Below, in pieces: positions 25,355-32,740 of a stretch of 52,986 nucleotides of DNA. The notes beneath the pieces were generated by a model. The model did no database searches, was not told the DNA's origin, and saw only the letters and a program-made list of their open reading frames with translations. This DNA comes from a bacterium. Lineage in GTDB: Bacteria; Bacteroidota; Bacteroidia; Flavobacteriales; Schleiferiaceae. The translations under genes and the position numbers were made by a program. Where the stretch lies: the NCBI GenBank assembly GCA_016125155.1, contig WGMI01000036.1, forward strand, positions 1 to 52,986. Direction: 5' to 3'. Position 1 is the first letter of the stretch. Each line of letters starts with the position of its first letter.

Positions 25355-26311
25355 ATGAAAACATCTACCCTATTGGGGCATAGCACCTTTGAAATCAAAC
25401 GCCTGGGCTTGGGCTGTATGGGGATGTCGGAATTCTACGGCACTTTTGACGAGGCCGAGTCCATTCGCACCCTGCACCGCGCCTTGGAGATGGGTTTGAA
25501 TTTTTTTGATACCGCGGACATGTACGGATGGGGAGCCAACGAACAATTGCTGGGTAAGGCCTTTCACGACCGCTGGAATCAGGTAGTACTGGCTACCAAA
25601 TTCGCGGTGATGCGCGGTCCCAAGGGCGAGTTTCTCGGACTAAACGGCCGACCTGAATACGTCCGTCAAGCCTGCGACCAAAGCTTGAAAAATCTGGGTG
25701 TCGATGTCATCGACCTCTACTATTTGCACCGTCAAGATCCCCATGTTCCCATCGAAGAAACCGTTGGGGCCATGAGCGAACTGGTCGAGGCGGGCAAGGT
25801 AAAATACCTCGGCCTTTCCGAAGTCGATGCACCCACCCTACGCAAGGCCCATAGGGTCCATCCCATTTCAGCTTTGCAATCAGAGTTTTCGCTTTGGAGC
25901 CGAGAACCCGAAGGCGCTGTATTGGAAACGTGCGAAGAATTGGGGATCACTTTTGTGGCGTACAGTCCTTTGGGCAGGGGGTTCCTGACCGGGGCCATCC
26001 AAAGCCGGGCCGATTTTGAACCAGGCGACTTTCGATTAAACAATCCCCGTTTTACCGACGAAGCCCTTCGACACAATGCCATTTTTGTAGAAATATTGGA
26101 TCAAATGGCCCAGAGAAAAGGGTTGAGCAAGGCTCAGTTGGCCTTGGCCTGGCTGTTGCATCAAAACCAGACCCTAGCGGTCATACCTGGTACCCGCAAT
26201 ACAGGGCGTTTGGAAGAAAACTGGGGGGCGCTTCAGGTAGAATTGACCACGGCAGAGCTCGAGGAGATTCGAAGCCATCTTCCGGACCAAACCCTCGGTG
26301 CCCGCTACTGA
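25355..26311 (+). CDS. Aldo/keto reductase
   Basis: This 318-residue cytoplasmic NADPH-dependent oxidoreductase has the (beta/alpha)8 fold. The catalytic tetrad is visible: Asp and Tyr in [14 protein letters not shown], Lys in VVLATKFAV, His in LYYLHRQDP. The cofactor-binding end has [18 protein letters not shown]. It resembles the general AKR11/12/13-like group that acts on small aldehydes and ketones; the substrate is unknown. It is probably a single-gene unit with the nested inverted repeat in its leader. Confidence 0.95.
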   Translation: MKTSTLLGHSTFEIKRLGLGCMGMSEFYGTFDEAESIRTLHRALEMGLNFFDTADMYGWGANEQLLGKAFHDRWNQVVLATKFAVMRGPKGEFLGLNGRPEYVRQACDQSLKNLGVDVIDLYYLHRQDPHVPIEETVGAMSELVEAGKVKYLGLSEVDAPTLRKAHRVHPISALQSEFSLWSREPEGAVLETCEELGITFVAYSPLGRGFLTGAIQSRADFEPGDFRLNNPRFTDEALRHNAIFVEILDQMAQRKGLSKAQLALAWLLHQNQTLAVIPGTRNTGRLEENWGALQVELTTAELEEIRSHLPDQTLGARY

Positions 26312-26460
26312 AAAACGCACAACAGGACTCCTCTTGCCATTGATAATCGCCATAACAATCGAAGGATTCCCTGTTTTTGGGATTGCTCGTTGGCCCAAAG
26401 AAAATCCATCCTGTGACCGCGCTTTCTAGAAAAGTGCTACATTCCGATTCAAAGCCGCCT

Positions 26461-27015
26461 ATGGATTCCGATAAAGCCCTCGTTTCTATGATCGAAAATC
26501 TCCACAAGACCACGGGCAAAACCCTGGAAGAGTGGATCGAGATTGTTCATCGCGCTGCCCATGCGAAACACGGAGAGGCGGTGGCCTATTTGAAGCAGGA
26601 ACACGGTATGACCCATGGCTTTGCGAATCTGGTGGTCCACAAAGCCCGGAGTAGCGACGCGGGTTCCGCGGCTCAGAGCGAGGACCTCATCGAGAAGCAA
26701 TACGCGGGAAAGCCGCATTTTCGGCCTTTGTATGACGCATTGATCGCTGAAATACAGCGCTTTGGAGCCGATGTAGAGATCGCGCCCAAAAACACCTATG
26801 TCAGTTTGAGAAGGGCCAAGCAATTTGCCTTGCTGCAGCCAGCCACCAAGACGAGGTTTGAAATCGGACTCAATCTCAAAGGAGAGCCCGCCGAGGGGAT
26901 CTTAGCGCTCGAAAAACCCGGGGCGATGTGCTCCCACAAAATCGCCCTTTCCACGGCCGAGGAAATTCAGGAAGTCCTGCCTTGGATTCGAAAGGCCTAC
27001 GACCGGGCGGGATAG
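26461..27015 (+). CDS. DUF4287 and DUF5655 protein
   Basis: This 184-residue protein starts at ATG 26461. The N-terminal third (MIENLHKTTGKTLEEWIEIV, then HGEAVAYLKQEHGMTHGFAN) is the DUF4287 pattern. The C-terminal part (YDALIAEIQRFG, VEIAPKNTYVSLRRAKQFALLQP) is the DUF5655 pattern, with a conserved basic SLRRAKQFA patch. The pair occurs widely as a standalone cytoplasmic protein of unknown function; nucleic-acid binding has been suggested for DUF5655 but is not shown here. Confidence 0.88.
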   Translation: MDSDKALVSMIENLHKTTGKTLEEWIEIVHRAAHAKHGEAVAYLKQEHGMTHGFANLVVHKARSSDAGSAAQSEDLIEKQYAGKPHFRPLYDALIAEIQRFGADVEIAPKNTYVSLRRAKQFALLQPATKTRFEIGLNLKGEPAEGILALEKPGAMCSHKIALSTAEEIQEVLPWIRKAYDRAG

Positions 27016-27038
27016 GTTCGCGGATTTGGCAGGGGAAA

Positions 27039-27518
27039 TCAACCCAACCAAGAGGCCGCCCAGCTGCGCTCGAGGGGTCTTTCAAATTCCGACCGAAAAG
27101 ACGACAAGGCGCTGATGCCCGTATGGAAGACCGAACGGGGCTTGGTTTCGACCGTTTTGATCCAGGCGCGAAAATCGGCTAGGGTGCGCGCCTCGATGGC
27201 GCCGGATTCCGAGCGGTAGTACGCCCAGTTTCGGTCGAGCAAATCGAGGTGATGGGCCTCGCACCATTGACGCAAGAACCGGTGGGCAGAATCGATCGAG
27301 CACCCGCTTGGGTGTCCCTGGGGATCGGCCACGACGACCCAAAACCGATCGTACAACCCATCGGCCCCAGAACGAACCGGCGTCCCATGGCTTTTCCAGC
27401 CCTCGGCAAACCGCGTCCAATCGCTGCGCAACTGCAGCATGGTCTCCGAATCCAACGGTTGAGGGCTCGCAAAAATCCAGAGCGGAGCGTGGTCGGGAAA
27501 CGAGGCGAAATTGGTCAT
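27039..27518 (-). CDS. Conserved Bacteroidota protein often mis-called an ABC transporter ATPase
   Basis: This 159-residue protein starts at ATG 27518, overlapping the stop of the Fe-S gene ahead (ATGA). It has the blocks APLWIFASPQPLDSET, the conserved GCSIDSAHRFLRQ and LADFRAWIK, and ends ERSWAASWL. Homologues in flavobacteria are annotated as ABC ATPases, yet no Walker A or ABC signature is present, so that name is unsupported. It is the last gene of the amidase-MCE-Fe-S block, an arrangement I recall in other flavobacteria. Function unknown. Confidence 0.8.
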   Translation of the reverse strand: MTNFASFPDHAPLWIFASPQPLDSETMLQLRSDWTRFAEGWKSHGTPVRSGADGLYDRFWVVVADPQGHPSGCSIDSAHRFLRQWCEAHHLDLLDRNWAYYRSESGAIEARTLADFRAWIKTVETKPRSVFHTGISALSSFRSEFERPLERSWAASWLG

Positions 27519-28312
27519 GAGGAGGGCTTGTCGCTCTGATAAGACTGCTCGAGCAATTCTGCCACATCGTACACTTTTACCTGGGCCTCGCGACCCTGGT
27601 GCTTGACTCCATCGGTCAACATGGTGTTGCAAAAAGGACATCCCGCGGCCACCACCGAAGCACCGGTTTCAAGCGCTTCTCGGGTCCGAGCATGATTGAC
27701 ATCTTCGCGCCCCAGCTCGGGTTCTTTGAACATTTGCGCCCCCCCGGCCCCACAACAAAATCCCTTGCTCTTACACCGCTTCATCTCCACCAAATCCGCT
27801 TCCAGACTGTGGAGCAGAGAACGGGGAGCTTCGTATTCCCCATTCGCGCGCCCCAAATAACAAGGATCGTGATAGGTGATTTTAAGTCCTTCAAATTGCC
27901 CCCCTTCCACTTTCAACCGTCCAGTTTTGAGCAGATTGTCGAGGAACTGGGTGTGGTGCATCACGGTATACTGTCCGCCCAACGCGGGATATTCGTTTTT
28001 AAGGGTGTTGAAACAGTGCGGACAGGTGGTCACCACGTTTTGTACCCCATACCCATTGAGCACTTCAATGTTGGTCATGGCCTGCATTTGGAACAGGAAT
28101 TCGTTGCCCGACCGCTTGGCCGGATCTCCCGTGCAACTCTCTTCGGGACCGAGCACGGCATAGCGCACACCGGCGCGGTCGAGCAAGCGCGCAAAGGCCA
28201 CCGTTACTTTTTTGGCGCGGTCGTCAAAACTCCCTGCGCATCCTACCCAAAACAGCACTTCGGGCATTTCTCCAGCTTGGGCCCATTCGGCCATGGTTTT
28301 TACGTTCATCAT
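27515..28312 (-). CDS. CCG-domain (Fe-S)-binding protein, HdrB/LutA-like
   Basis: This 265-residue cytoplasmic protein has two cysteine-rich CCG domains. The first has Cys in FWVGCAGSFDD and TTCPHCFNTLKNEYP, the second DPCYLGRANGEYE, GFCCGAGGAQMF and AAGCPFCNTML. Such domains bind a non-cubane Fe-S cluster in heterodisulfide reductase subunit B and in LutA/GlpC-type proteins. It probably works with the membrane Fe-S protein two genes upstream. Either of two adjacent ATG codons may start it. Electron donor and acceptor are unknown. Confidence 0.92.
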   Translation of the reverse strand: MMNVKTMAEWAQAGEMPEVLFWVGCAGSFDDRAKKVTVAFARLLDRAGVRYAVLGPEESCTGDPAKRSGNEFLFQMQAMTNIEVLNGYGVQNVVTTCPHCFNTLKNEYPALGGQYTVMHHTQFLDNLLKTGRLKVEGGQFEGLKITYHDPCYLGRANGEYEAPRSLLHSLEADLVEMKRCKSKGFCCGAGGAQMFKEPELGREDVNHARTREALETGASVVAAGCPFCNTMLTDGVKHQGREAQVKVYDVAELLEQSYQSDKPSS

Positions 28313-28324
28313 CCAAAGGGGTTG

Positions 28325-28912
28325 CTAAGGGGCTTCTCGAAAATAAATCAGGCTGTCGATGGTCTGAAATCCCAACAGTTGCCCGGTGGAGTCGATCAAT
28401 GCTTGCATTCGGCTTTGGGAGGGATCGCTCAGGCGATAGACCCGGTAAAAAGCCCGGTCGTTCCACCGAAGCGTATCCGCCGAGAATTCGGCGTTCAAGG
28501 AGTCCCGAAAAGTCGGGAAGAGCTGAAATACCGATTCGAGCCATACCGGCCCATCGGGTTGTTGGCCAAAACGCACTCGGACGTAGTCTTTTTTGCCATC
28601 GGAGAGATCGTTGCCCAAAGGAACGGTCCAGGCCCGCACATCGAGGTAGAGGCTGTCGAAAAAATAACGGGTTCCGAGGCGGTCTACTTCGCCTCCCGAC
28701 TCCACAAAGTTATCCGCATAGACGGGAAAAGGCACAACGGTATCGCCAAAATCGTCGTACCACGGGTCGATCGAAGTGGCTTCGACCGCAAAGGTCCGCG
28801 CATCAGCTCCGAGCGGAACCCAGTAGCGGTCTTCTTCTCCACATCCCAACAAAACCACCGAAGCCCATGCCCAACCGAGTGGGTAGGCCCTAAAGAAGGC
28901 GCGCCCGATCAT
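28325..28912 (-). CDS. Predicted lipoprotein between two Fe-S genes
   Basis: This 195-residue protein starts at ATG 28912, overlapping the membrane Fe-S gene stop (ATGA). The short signal ends in VVLLGC, a good lipobox, so the mature protein would be anchored by Cys24 or nearby. The rest is soluble and acidic with many aromatic residues (DPWYDDFGDTVVPFPVYADN) and no known domain. It sits 12 bases before the CCG protein. Its position in a redox operon is consistent across the coupling but its role is unknown. Confidence 0.75.
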   Translation of the reverse strand: MIGRAFFRAYPLGWAWASVVLLGCGEEDRYWVPLGADARTFAVEATSIDPWYDDFGDTVVPFPVYADNFVESGGEVDRLGTRYFFDSLYLDVRAWTVPLGNDLSDGKKDYVRVRFGQQPDGPVWLESVFQLFPTFRDSLNAEFSADTLRWNDRAFYRVYRLSDPSQSRMQALIDSTGQLLGFQTIDSLIYFREAP

Positions 28913-30228
28913 CCCTGTTCGGCCCACTGTAGTCGATCGGCTTGATTGAAGGGCCAAGGAGCCCCATTGTTCTCGATATTGCCCATCATCCCATTGAGCT
29001 CCTGGGGGGCAGCCGATTCCTCCATTACCAGATAGCGCCGCATGTCGATGATGATCGAAAGCGGATCGATGTTGACCGGACAGGCTTCTACACAGGCATT
29101 GCAGCTGGTACAAGCCCAGAGTTCTTCCCGGCTGATGCGGCCGTCGAGCAGGGGGGTGCCCGCTTCGGTCGGAGTCTCGTGGCCTTGATCAATCCGTCGG
29201 CCTATTTCTTCAATGCGGTCCCGAACATCCATCATGATTTTCCGGGGCGAGAGTTTTTTCCCGGTCTGATTGGCCGGGCACACACTGGTGCAACGACCGC
29301 ATTCCGTACACGAATAGGCATTCAGCAACTGAATCCGGTTCAAGTCCGGGGCATCTTTGGCGCCAAACCGAGCGGGAGCCGCGCCCGAATCGTCGGTGGC
29401 ATACGGATTGGCATTGGGGTCGAGCATTTTGCGCACCTCTGCTTCGACCTCGGGCATCGAGTCCAACTGCCCCTTGGGCTCGAGTTTGGAAAACCATACG
29501 TTGGGAAACGCCAAGACAATGTGGAAGTGCTTCGAATAGGGGAGATAGTTGAGAAAAGCCAAAATCCCCAAGATGTGAAACCACCACAGCCCGCGTTCGG
29601 CAAGGTGCAGCGCTCCCGGATCCCAGCCGGCAAACAAGGGCATCAGCCAACGGCTCACCACATAAGGAGGGGCCCCTTCCGGATGCGCCGGGTTCACGAG
29701 GTGGGCTTCGGCGGCATTCATCAGCAACAAGGCCGACATCAACACCATCTCGATATACAAGATCAAATGCGCATCCCGATTGGGCCAACCGTTGAGCTCT
29801 GGCTGCTTGAACCGTTCGATGCGGCCCCCATTGCGGCGAATCAAAAAGACCACGCACGCCGCCAAAACACCCACGGCCAAGATTTCAAAAAAGCCAATGA
29901 CTACGGGATAGAAAGACCCTAACGGGCGGGCAAACACCCGATGCGTGCCAAACAAGCCATCGATGACAATTTCGAGCACCTCGATGTTGATCAGGACAAA
30001 ACCCGCGTAGATCAAAAAGTGGAAAAAGGCCGCGAGCGGACGGCCCCCCATTTTGCTCTGTCCCATGGCCACCCGGGCCATCAACGCCCAGCGTTCTGAA
30101 GGCCGGTCGCTGCGGTTGATCGATTTGCCGAGTTGAATATTGCGCCTCAAGGTGCGCACTTTCCCGGCGAACAACACCCCCCCCGTGCCCAGGGCCAAGG
30201 CAAACAAAAGGCTCGAAATCCACTCCAT
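28909..30228 (-). CDS. Membrane (Fe-S) oxidoreductase with two 4Fe-4S motifs
   Basis: This 439-residue protein has about five transmembrane helices (residues 1-260) with several His residues that could hold heme, as in the NarI/DsrM-type membrane subunit. A cytoplasmic ferredoxin-like domain has CTECGRCTSVCP and CTSCNACVEACP. It therefore resembles a fused HdrE-HdrC or DsrM-type electron-transfer subunit that exchanges electrons with quinone. With the CCG protein downstream it forms a split heterodisulfide-reductase-like pair. The menaquinone operon nearby supplies a plausible quinone; the other substrate is unknown. Confidence 0.92.
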   Translation of the reverse strand: MEWISSLLFALALGTGGVLFAGKVRTLRRNIQLGKSINRSDRPSERWALMARVAMGQSKMGGRPLAAFFHFLIYAGFVLINIEVLEIVIDGLFGTHRVFARPLGSFYPVVIGFFEILAVGVLAACVVFLIRRNGGRIERFKQPELNGWPNRDAHLILYIEMVLMSALLLMNAAEAHLVNPAHPEGAPPYVVSRWLMPLFAGWDPGALHLAERGLWWFHILGILAFLNYLPYSKHFHIVLAFPNVWFSKLEPKGQLDSMPEVEAEVRKMLDPNANPYATDDSGAAPARFGAKDAPDLNRIQLLNAYSCTECGRCTSVCPANQTGKKLSPRKIMMDVRDRIEEIGRRIDQGHETPTEAGTPLLDGRISREELWACTSCNACVEACPVNIDPLSIIIDMRRYLVMEESAAPQELNGMMGNIENNGAPWPFNQADRLQWAEQG

Positions 30229-30246
30229 GGCGTTGGGTCTGGGCGG

Positions 30247-31296
30247 TTAGGGCTTCACGGCTTCGGCTTCTCGCCGTTTCTGTTCGGCTGCTTCAATTTC
30301 CCGTATTTCTTCGGGGCTGTAGTCGCGGCTGTTTCCGAATAACGAAAACTGGACGTAACGGTTCGGATTGTACTTCATATCGATCAGCAATAGTTTGAGC
30401 TGATCGGCGGCGGCACTGAGGTTTTCGTACAGAGCAGGGTCGTTGACCATTTTGCCCGCAAACCCGTAGCCGTCGTTTACCTTCTGCACAATCGAATCGG
30501 TGTTGCTGAGCACCCGATTCAATGTGGCAATGGTCTTGCCAATGTTGGCTTTGGCCAGCGTATCGGTGATTTGCTCGGTGTTTTTGAGAATCCCGCTCAA
30601 TTCGCTCTCGTTGTTCTTGAGGTTTTCCACAATCGAATTGATGTTCTCGACCGTCATGACGAAAGGTGCCCGGGTTTCGTCCAGCATTCCGTCGATGGTT
30701 TTCACCGAGTGTTCGAGCGTCTGGATACTGCGCCGCACGCTCGAAAAGGTCTCTTTGAAGTTGTTCCGGGTGTCGTCGGTCAAAAACCCATTGATGAGGG
30801 TAATTGTCGTGTCAATGCTCCCGATCAGGTCTTCGGTCTTCTGCTTGAGCGGGGCCACCTGCCGGTTGACCTCGTCGGTCAGGCTCATAGCGATATCGCT
30901 TTGGAGCGTATCGCCCCACTCAACGAGTTCGGGGCTGTCTCCCGCGATCAAATCGACGCTTTTGTCTCCGAGCAAGCTTTGGGCTACAATGCGGGCCACG
31001 GAATTGCGCGCAATCGGAAAATCGGTGTTGATGCCGAGTTCTACGATCAACCGACCATCCATGGCCGGGTGGAAAATGATGCGGTTCACCTGTCCGATCT
31101 GGAAGCCGTTCAAATTGATGGGCCTCGCCGCGCTCAGTCCATCGATGCGGTCGTACACGGCATAGAGCACCTTGCTCTTGTTCAGGACATCTTTGCCTTT
31201 GAGAAAGTTGAATCCCCAATACAACAAGGCCAAAGAGGCAATGGCCACCAATCCTGCGAGGACTTCTCTGGAAAACAACCGATTGATTCGTGCCAT
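30247..31296 (-). CDS. MCE/MlaD-domain protein
   Basis: This 349-residue protein has an N-terminal membrane anchor (EVLAGLVAIASLALLYWGFNFLKG) and one MCE domain (about 38-125, with YAVYDRIDGLSAARPINLNGFQIGQV). A long coiled-coil-like C-terminal region follows, rich in NxxL/I heptads. MCE proteins form hexameric rings or tubes that move phospholipids between membranes; MlaD is the periplasmic subunit. No MlaE/F permease genes are adjacent here. It ends 18 bases before the Fe-S gene, in the same operon. Confidence 0.93.
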   Translation of the reverse strand: MARINRLFSREVLAGLVAIASLALLYWGFNFLKGKDVLNKSKVLYAVYDRIDGLSAARPINLNGFQIGQVNRIIFHPAMDGRLIVELGINTDFPIARNSVARIVAQSLLGDKSVDLIAGDSPELVEWGDTLQSDIAMSLTDEVNRQVAPLKQKTEDLIGSIDTTITLINGFLTDDTRNNFKETFSSVRRSIQTLEHSVKTIDGMLDETRAPFVMTVENINSIVENLKNNESELSGILKNTEQITDTLAKANIGKTIATLNRVLSNTDSIVQKVNDGYGFAGKMVNDPALYENLSAAADQLKLLLIDMKYNPNRYVQFSLFGNSRDYSPEEIREIEAAEQKRREAEAVKP

Positions 31297-31390
31297 ACGG
31301 GAAATAAGGGGCTCAGTAGGGAAAGTACAATATTAAGCCATCCGCTGTCAGCCGTTCTCGGGCCCAAAGCATCTCGGTTCGGGCAATTCC

Positions 31391-32578
31391 TCAGCGTTTT
31401 TCGAGGGTGCGCGCTTCGTCCAAACCGATGCGTTGGCCGTTGAATTCGGCGACTACAAAGGCGTCTCCGAATCCCAGGGCTTTGATTTTTCCGAGTTCTT
31501 TTTTGCAGTCTTCGTAGTGTTCAAAAGCCCCATAGGCATAGCGATAGCGGCTCCCTTCGACCAATTCCACAATGGGATTGAGCCCTTTGAATAGCTCGGC
31601 ATCGGCAGGGTCCAACGCTTTGGCTGACGTCCGCAATTGGATGCGAAACAGCGGTTTGGCCACCGCTGCGGGGTTGGCCTTTTCGGGTTCAGGGGTCGGA
31701 ATCGGTGCTTCTACCGCATTGCCTAATTCGGGTTTGTTCACTTCGGGCAGGGCCGTGGCCATAGCGTTGCGGTAGTCGCGCACCGCTTCGGCGATCTGCT
31801 CGCTCATAGCCGATTTGCCTTTGGGGCTGTTGAGGAAGTCTTCTTCGGCCCTGTTGGTCAAAAAGCCCAACTCGATTAAGACGGCAGGCATACTGGCCCG
31901 GCTCGTTACCCACAATGGCTGTTGTTTGACGCCTCGGTCTTTTCGCCCGGCCTGTTCCCGAAATCGGTTTTGGATTCGGTCGGCCAACAAAATACTGCGC
32001 TCTTGAAAGTGGTTTTGGTACAGCGTCAGGGCAATGTAGGTTTCGGGTTTGGACGGGTCAAAGCCCTCGTACTGCTCCTTGTAGTCTTTTTCGAGAAAAA
32101 TGACCGAATTCTCCTGTTGGGCGACCCGCAGGTTTTCGTCTCCATGGTCTTTTCCCATTACGAATGTGGATGAACCGACAGCAGCAGGACTGGTAAAGGC
32201 GTCGCAGTGTATCGAAATAAATAGATCGGCTTTGTTGCGATTGGCGAAGGCTGTACGCTCGTGGAGGGTCACAAAATAATCTTTGTCCCGGGTGTACAGA
32301 ATCTCGACCTCGGGCATGAGTTCTTTGATCTTTTGCCCGGTCATCAGCGCGACTTGAAGCGCTACGTCTTTTTCGCGGCTCTTGTAGCGACCCGTACCCG
32401 GATTGCCCGCATCCTGCCCCCCGTGCCCGGCATCGATCACGATTTTTTTCAGCGCACCCGAAGCGGTGCGCCAACCCCAGACCTCGGGGCTCCAAGCCGA
32501 GAGCAACAAGGCGAACCCTACGAGATTCCAGCGCAGGATCGCTGGGTTTAGGGAGGGCTTTCGACCAGTTGCGGGCAT
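31391..32578 (-). CDS. N-acetylmuramoyl-L-alanine amidase (Amidase_3) with SPOR-like C-terminus
   Basis: This 395-residue exported enzyme starts at ATG 32578 and cleaves the bond between muramic acid and the stem peptide. Signal/anchor helix near residue 15-35. Zinc and catalytic residues are seen in VIDAGHGGQDAG, Glu in SREKDVAL, His in FISIHCDAF and Glu in VLIELGFLTN. A proline-rich linker leads to a C-terminal domain (about 310-395, FRIQLRTS to FGDAFVVAEFNGQRI) of the SPOR type that binds denuded glycan at the septum. It is divergent from the LptD-like gene with a 162-base gap. Confidence 0.94.
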   Translation of the reverse strand: MPATGRKPSLNPAILRWNLVGFALLLSAWSPEVWGWRTASGALKKIVIDAGHGGQDAGNPGTGRYKSREKDVALQVALMTGQKIKELMPEVEILYTRDKDYFVTLHERTAFANRNKADLFISIHCDAFTSPAAVGSSTFVMGKDHGDENLRVAQQENSVIFLEKDYKEQYEGFDPSKPETYIALTLYQNHFQERSILLADRIQNRFREQAGRKDRGVKQQPLWVTSRASMPAVLIELGFLTNRAEEDFLNSPKGKSAMSEQIAEAVRDYRNAMATALPEVNKPELGNAVEAPIPTPEPEKANPAAVAKPLFRIQLRTSAKALDPADAELFKGLNPIVELVEGSRYRYAYGAFEHYEDCKKELGKIKALGFGDAFVVAEFNGQRIGLDEARTLEKR

Positions 32579-32722
32579 TTTTTTGATTGTAGTTTTGACT
32601 GTTTCGATCAAACAGGGTCGATTGGCGCGTTTGTTGTACAATTCCGTCGCCTATCCACTTTGGAATCGACGCATCATGAAATACACACAGCGGCTCGCTG
32701 CTCGACCGTTCTTGAACCTCTA

Positions 32723-32730
32723 CAAAAATA
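32723..32730 (-). promoter_or_regulatory. Candidate Bacteroidota -7 element for the amidase operon
   Basis: On the minus strand TATTTTTG matches TAnnTTTG exactly within the divergent gap. It would give a leader of about 140 bases for the amidase, which is long, and no clear -33 TTTG is seen, so this is weak evidence. On the plus strand only a looser match (TATCCACTTTG, near 32657) is seen ahead of the LptD-like gene. Confidence 0.25.
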
Positions 32731-32740
32731 AGACCCTTCG

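Noticed and set aside
27599-28945. 448-codon plus-strand frame over the Fe-S and lipoprotein genes
   Set aside because: It runs antisense across two well-supported genes and a junction, and has no recognisable domain.
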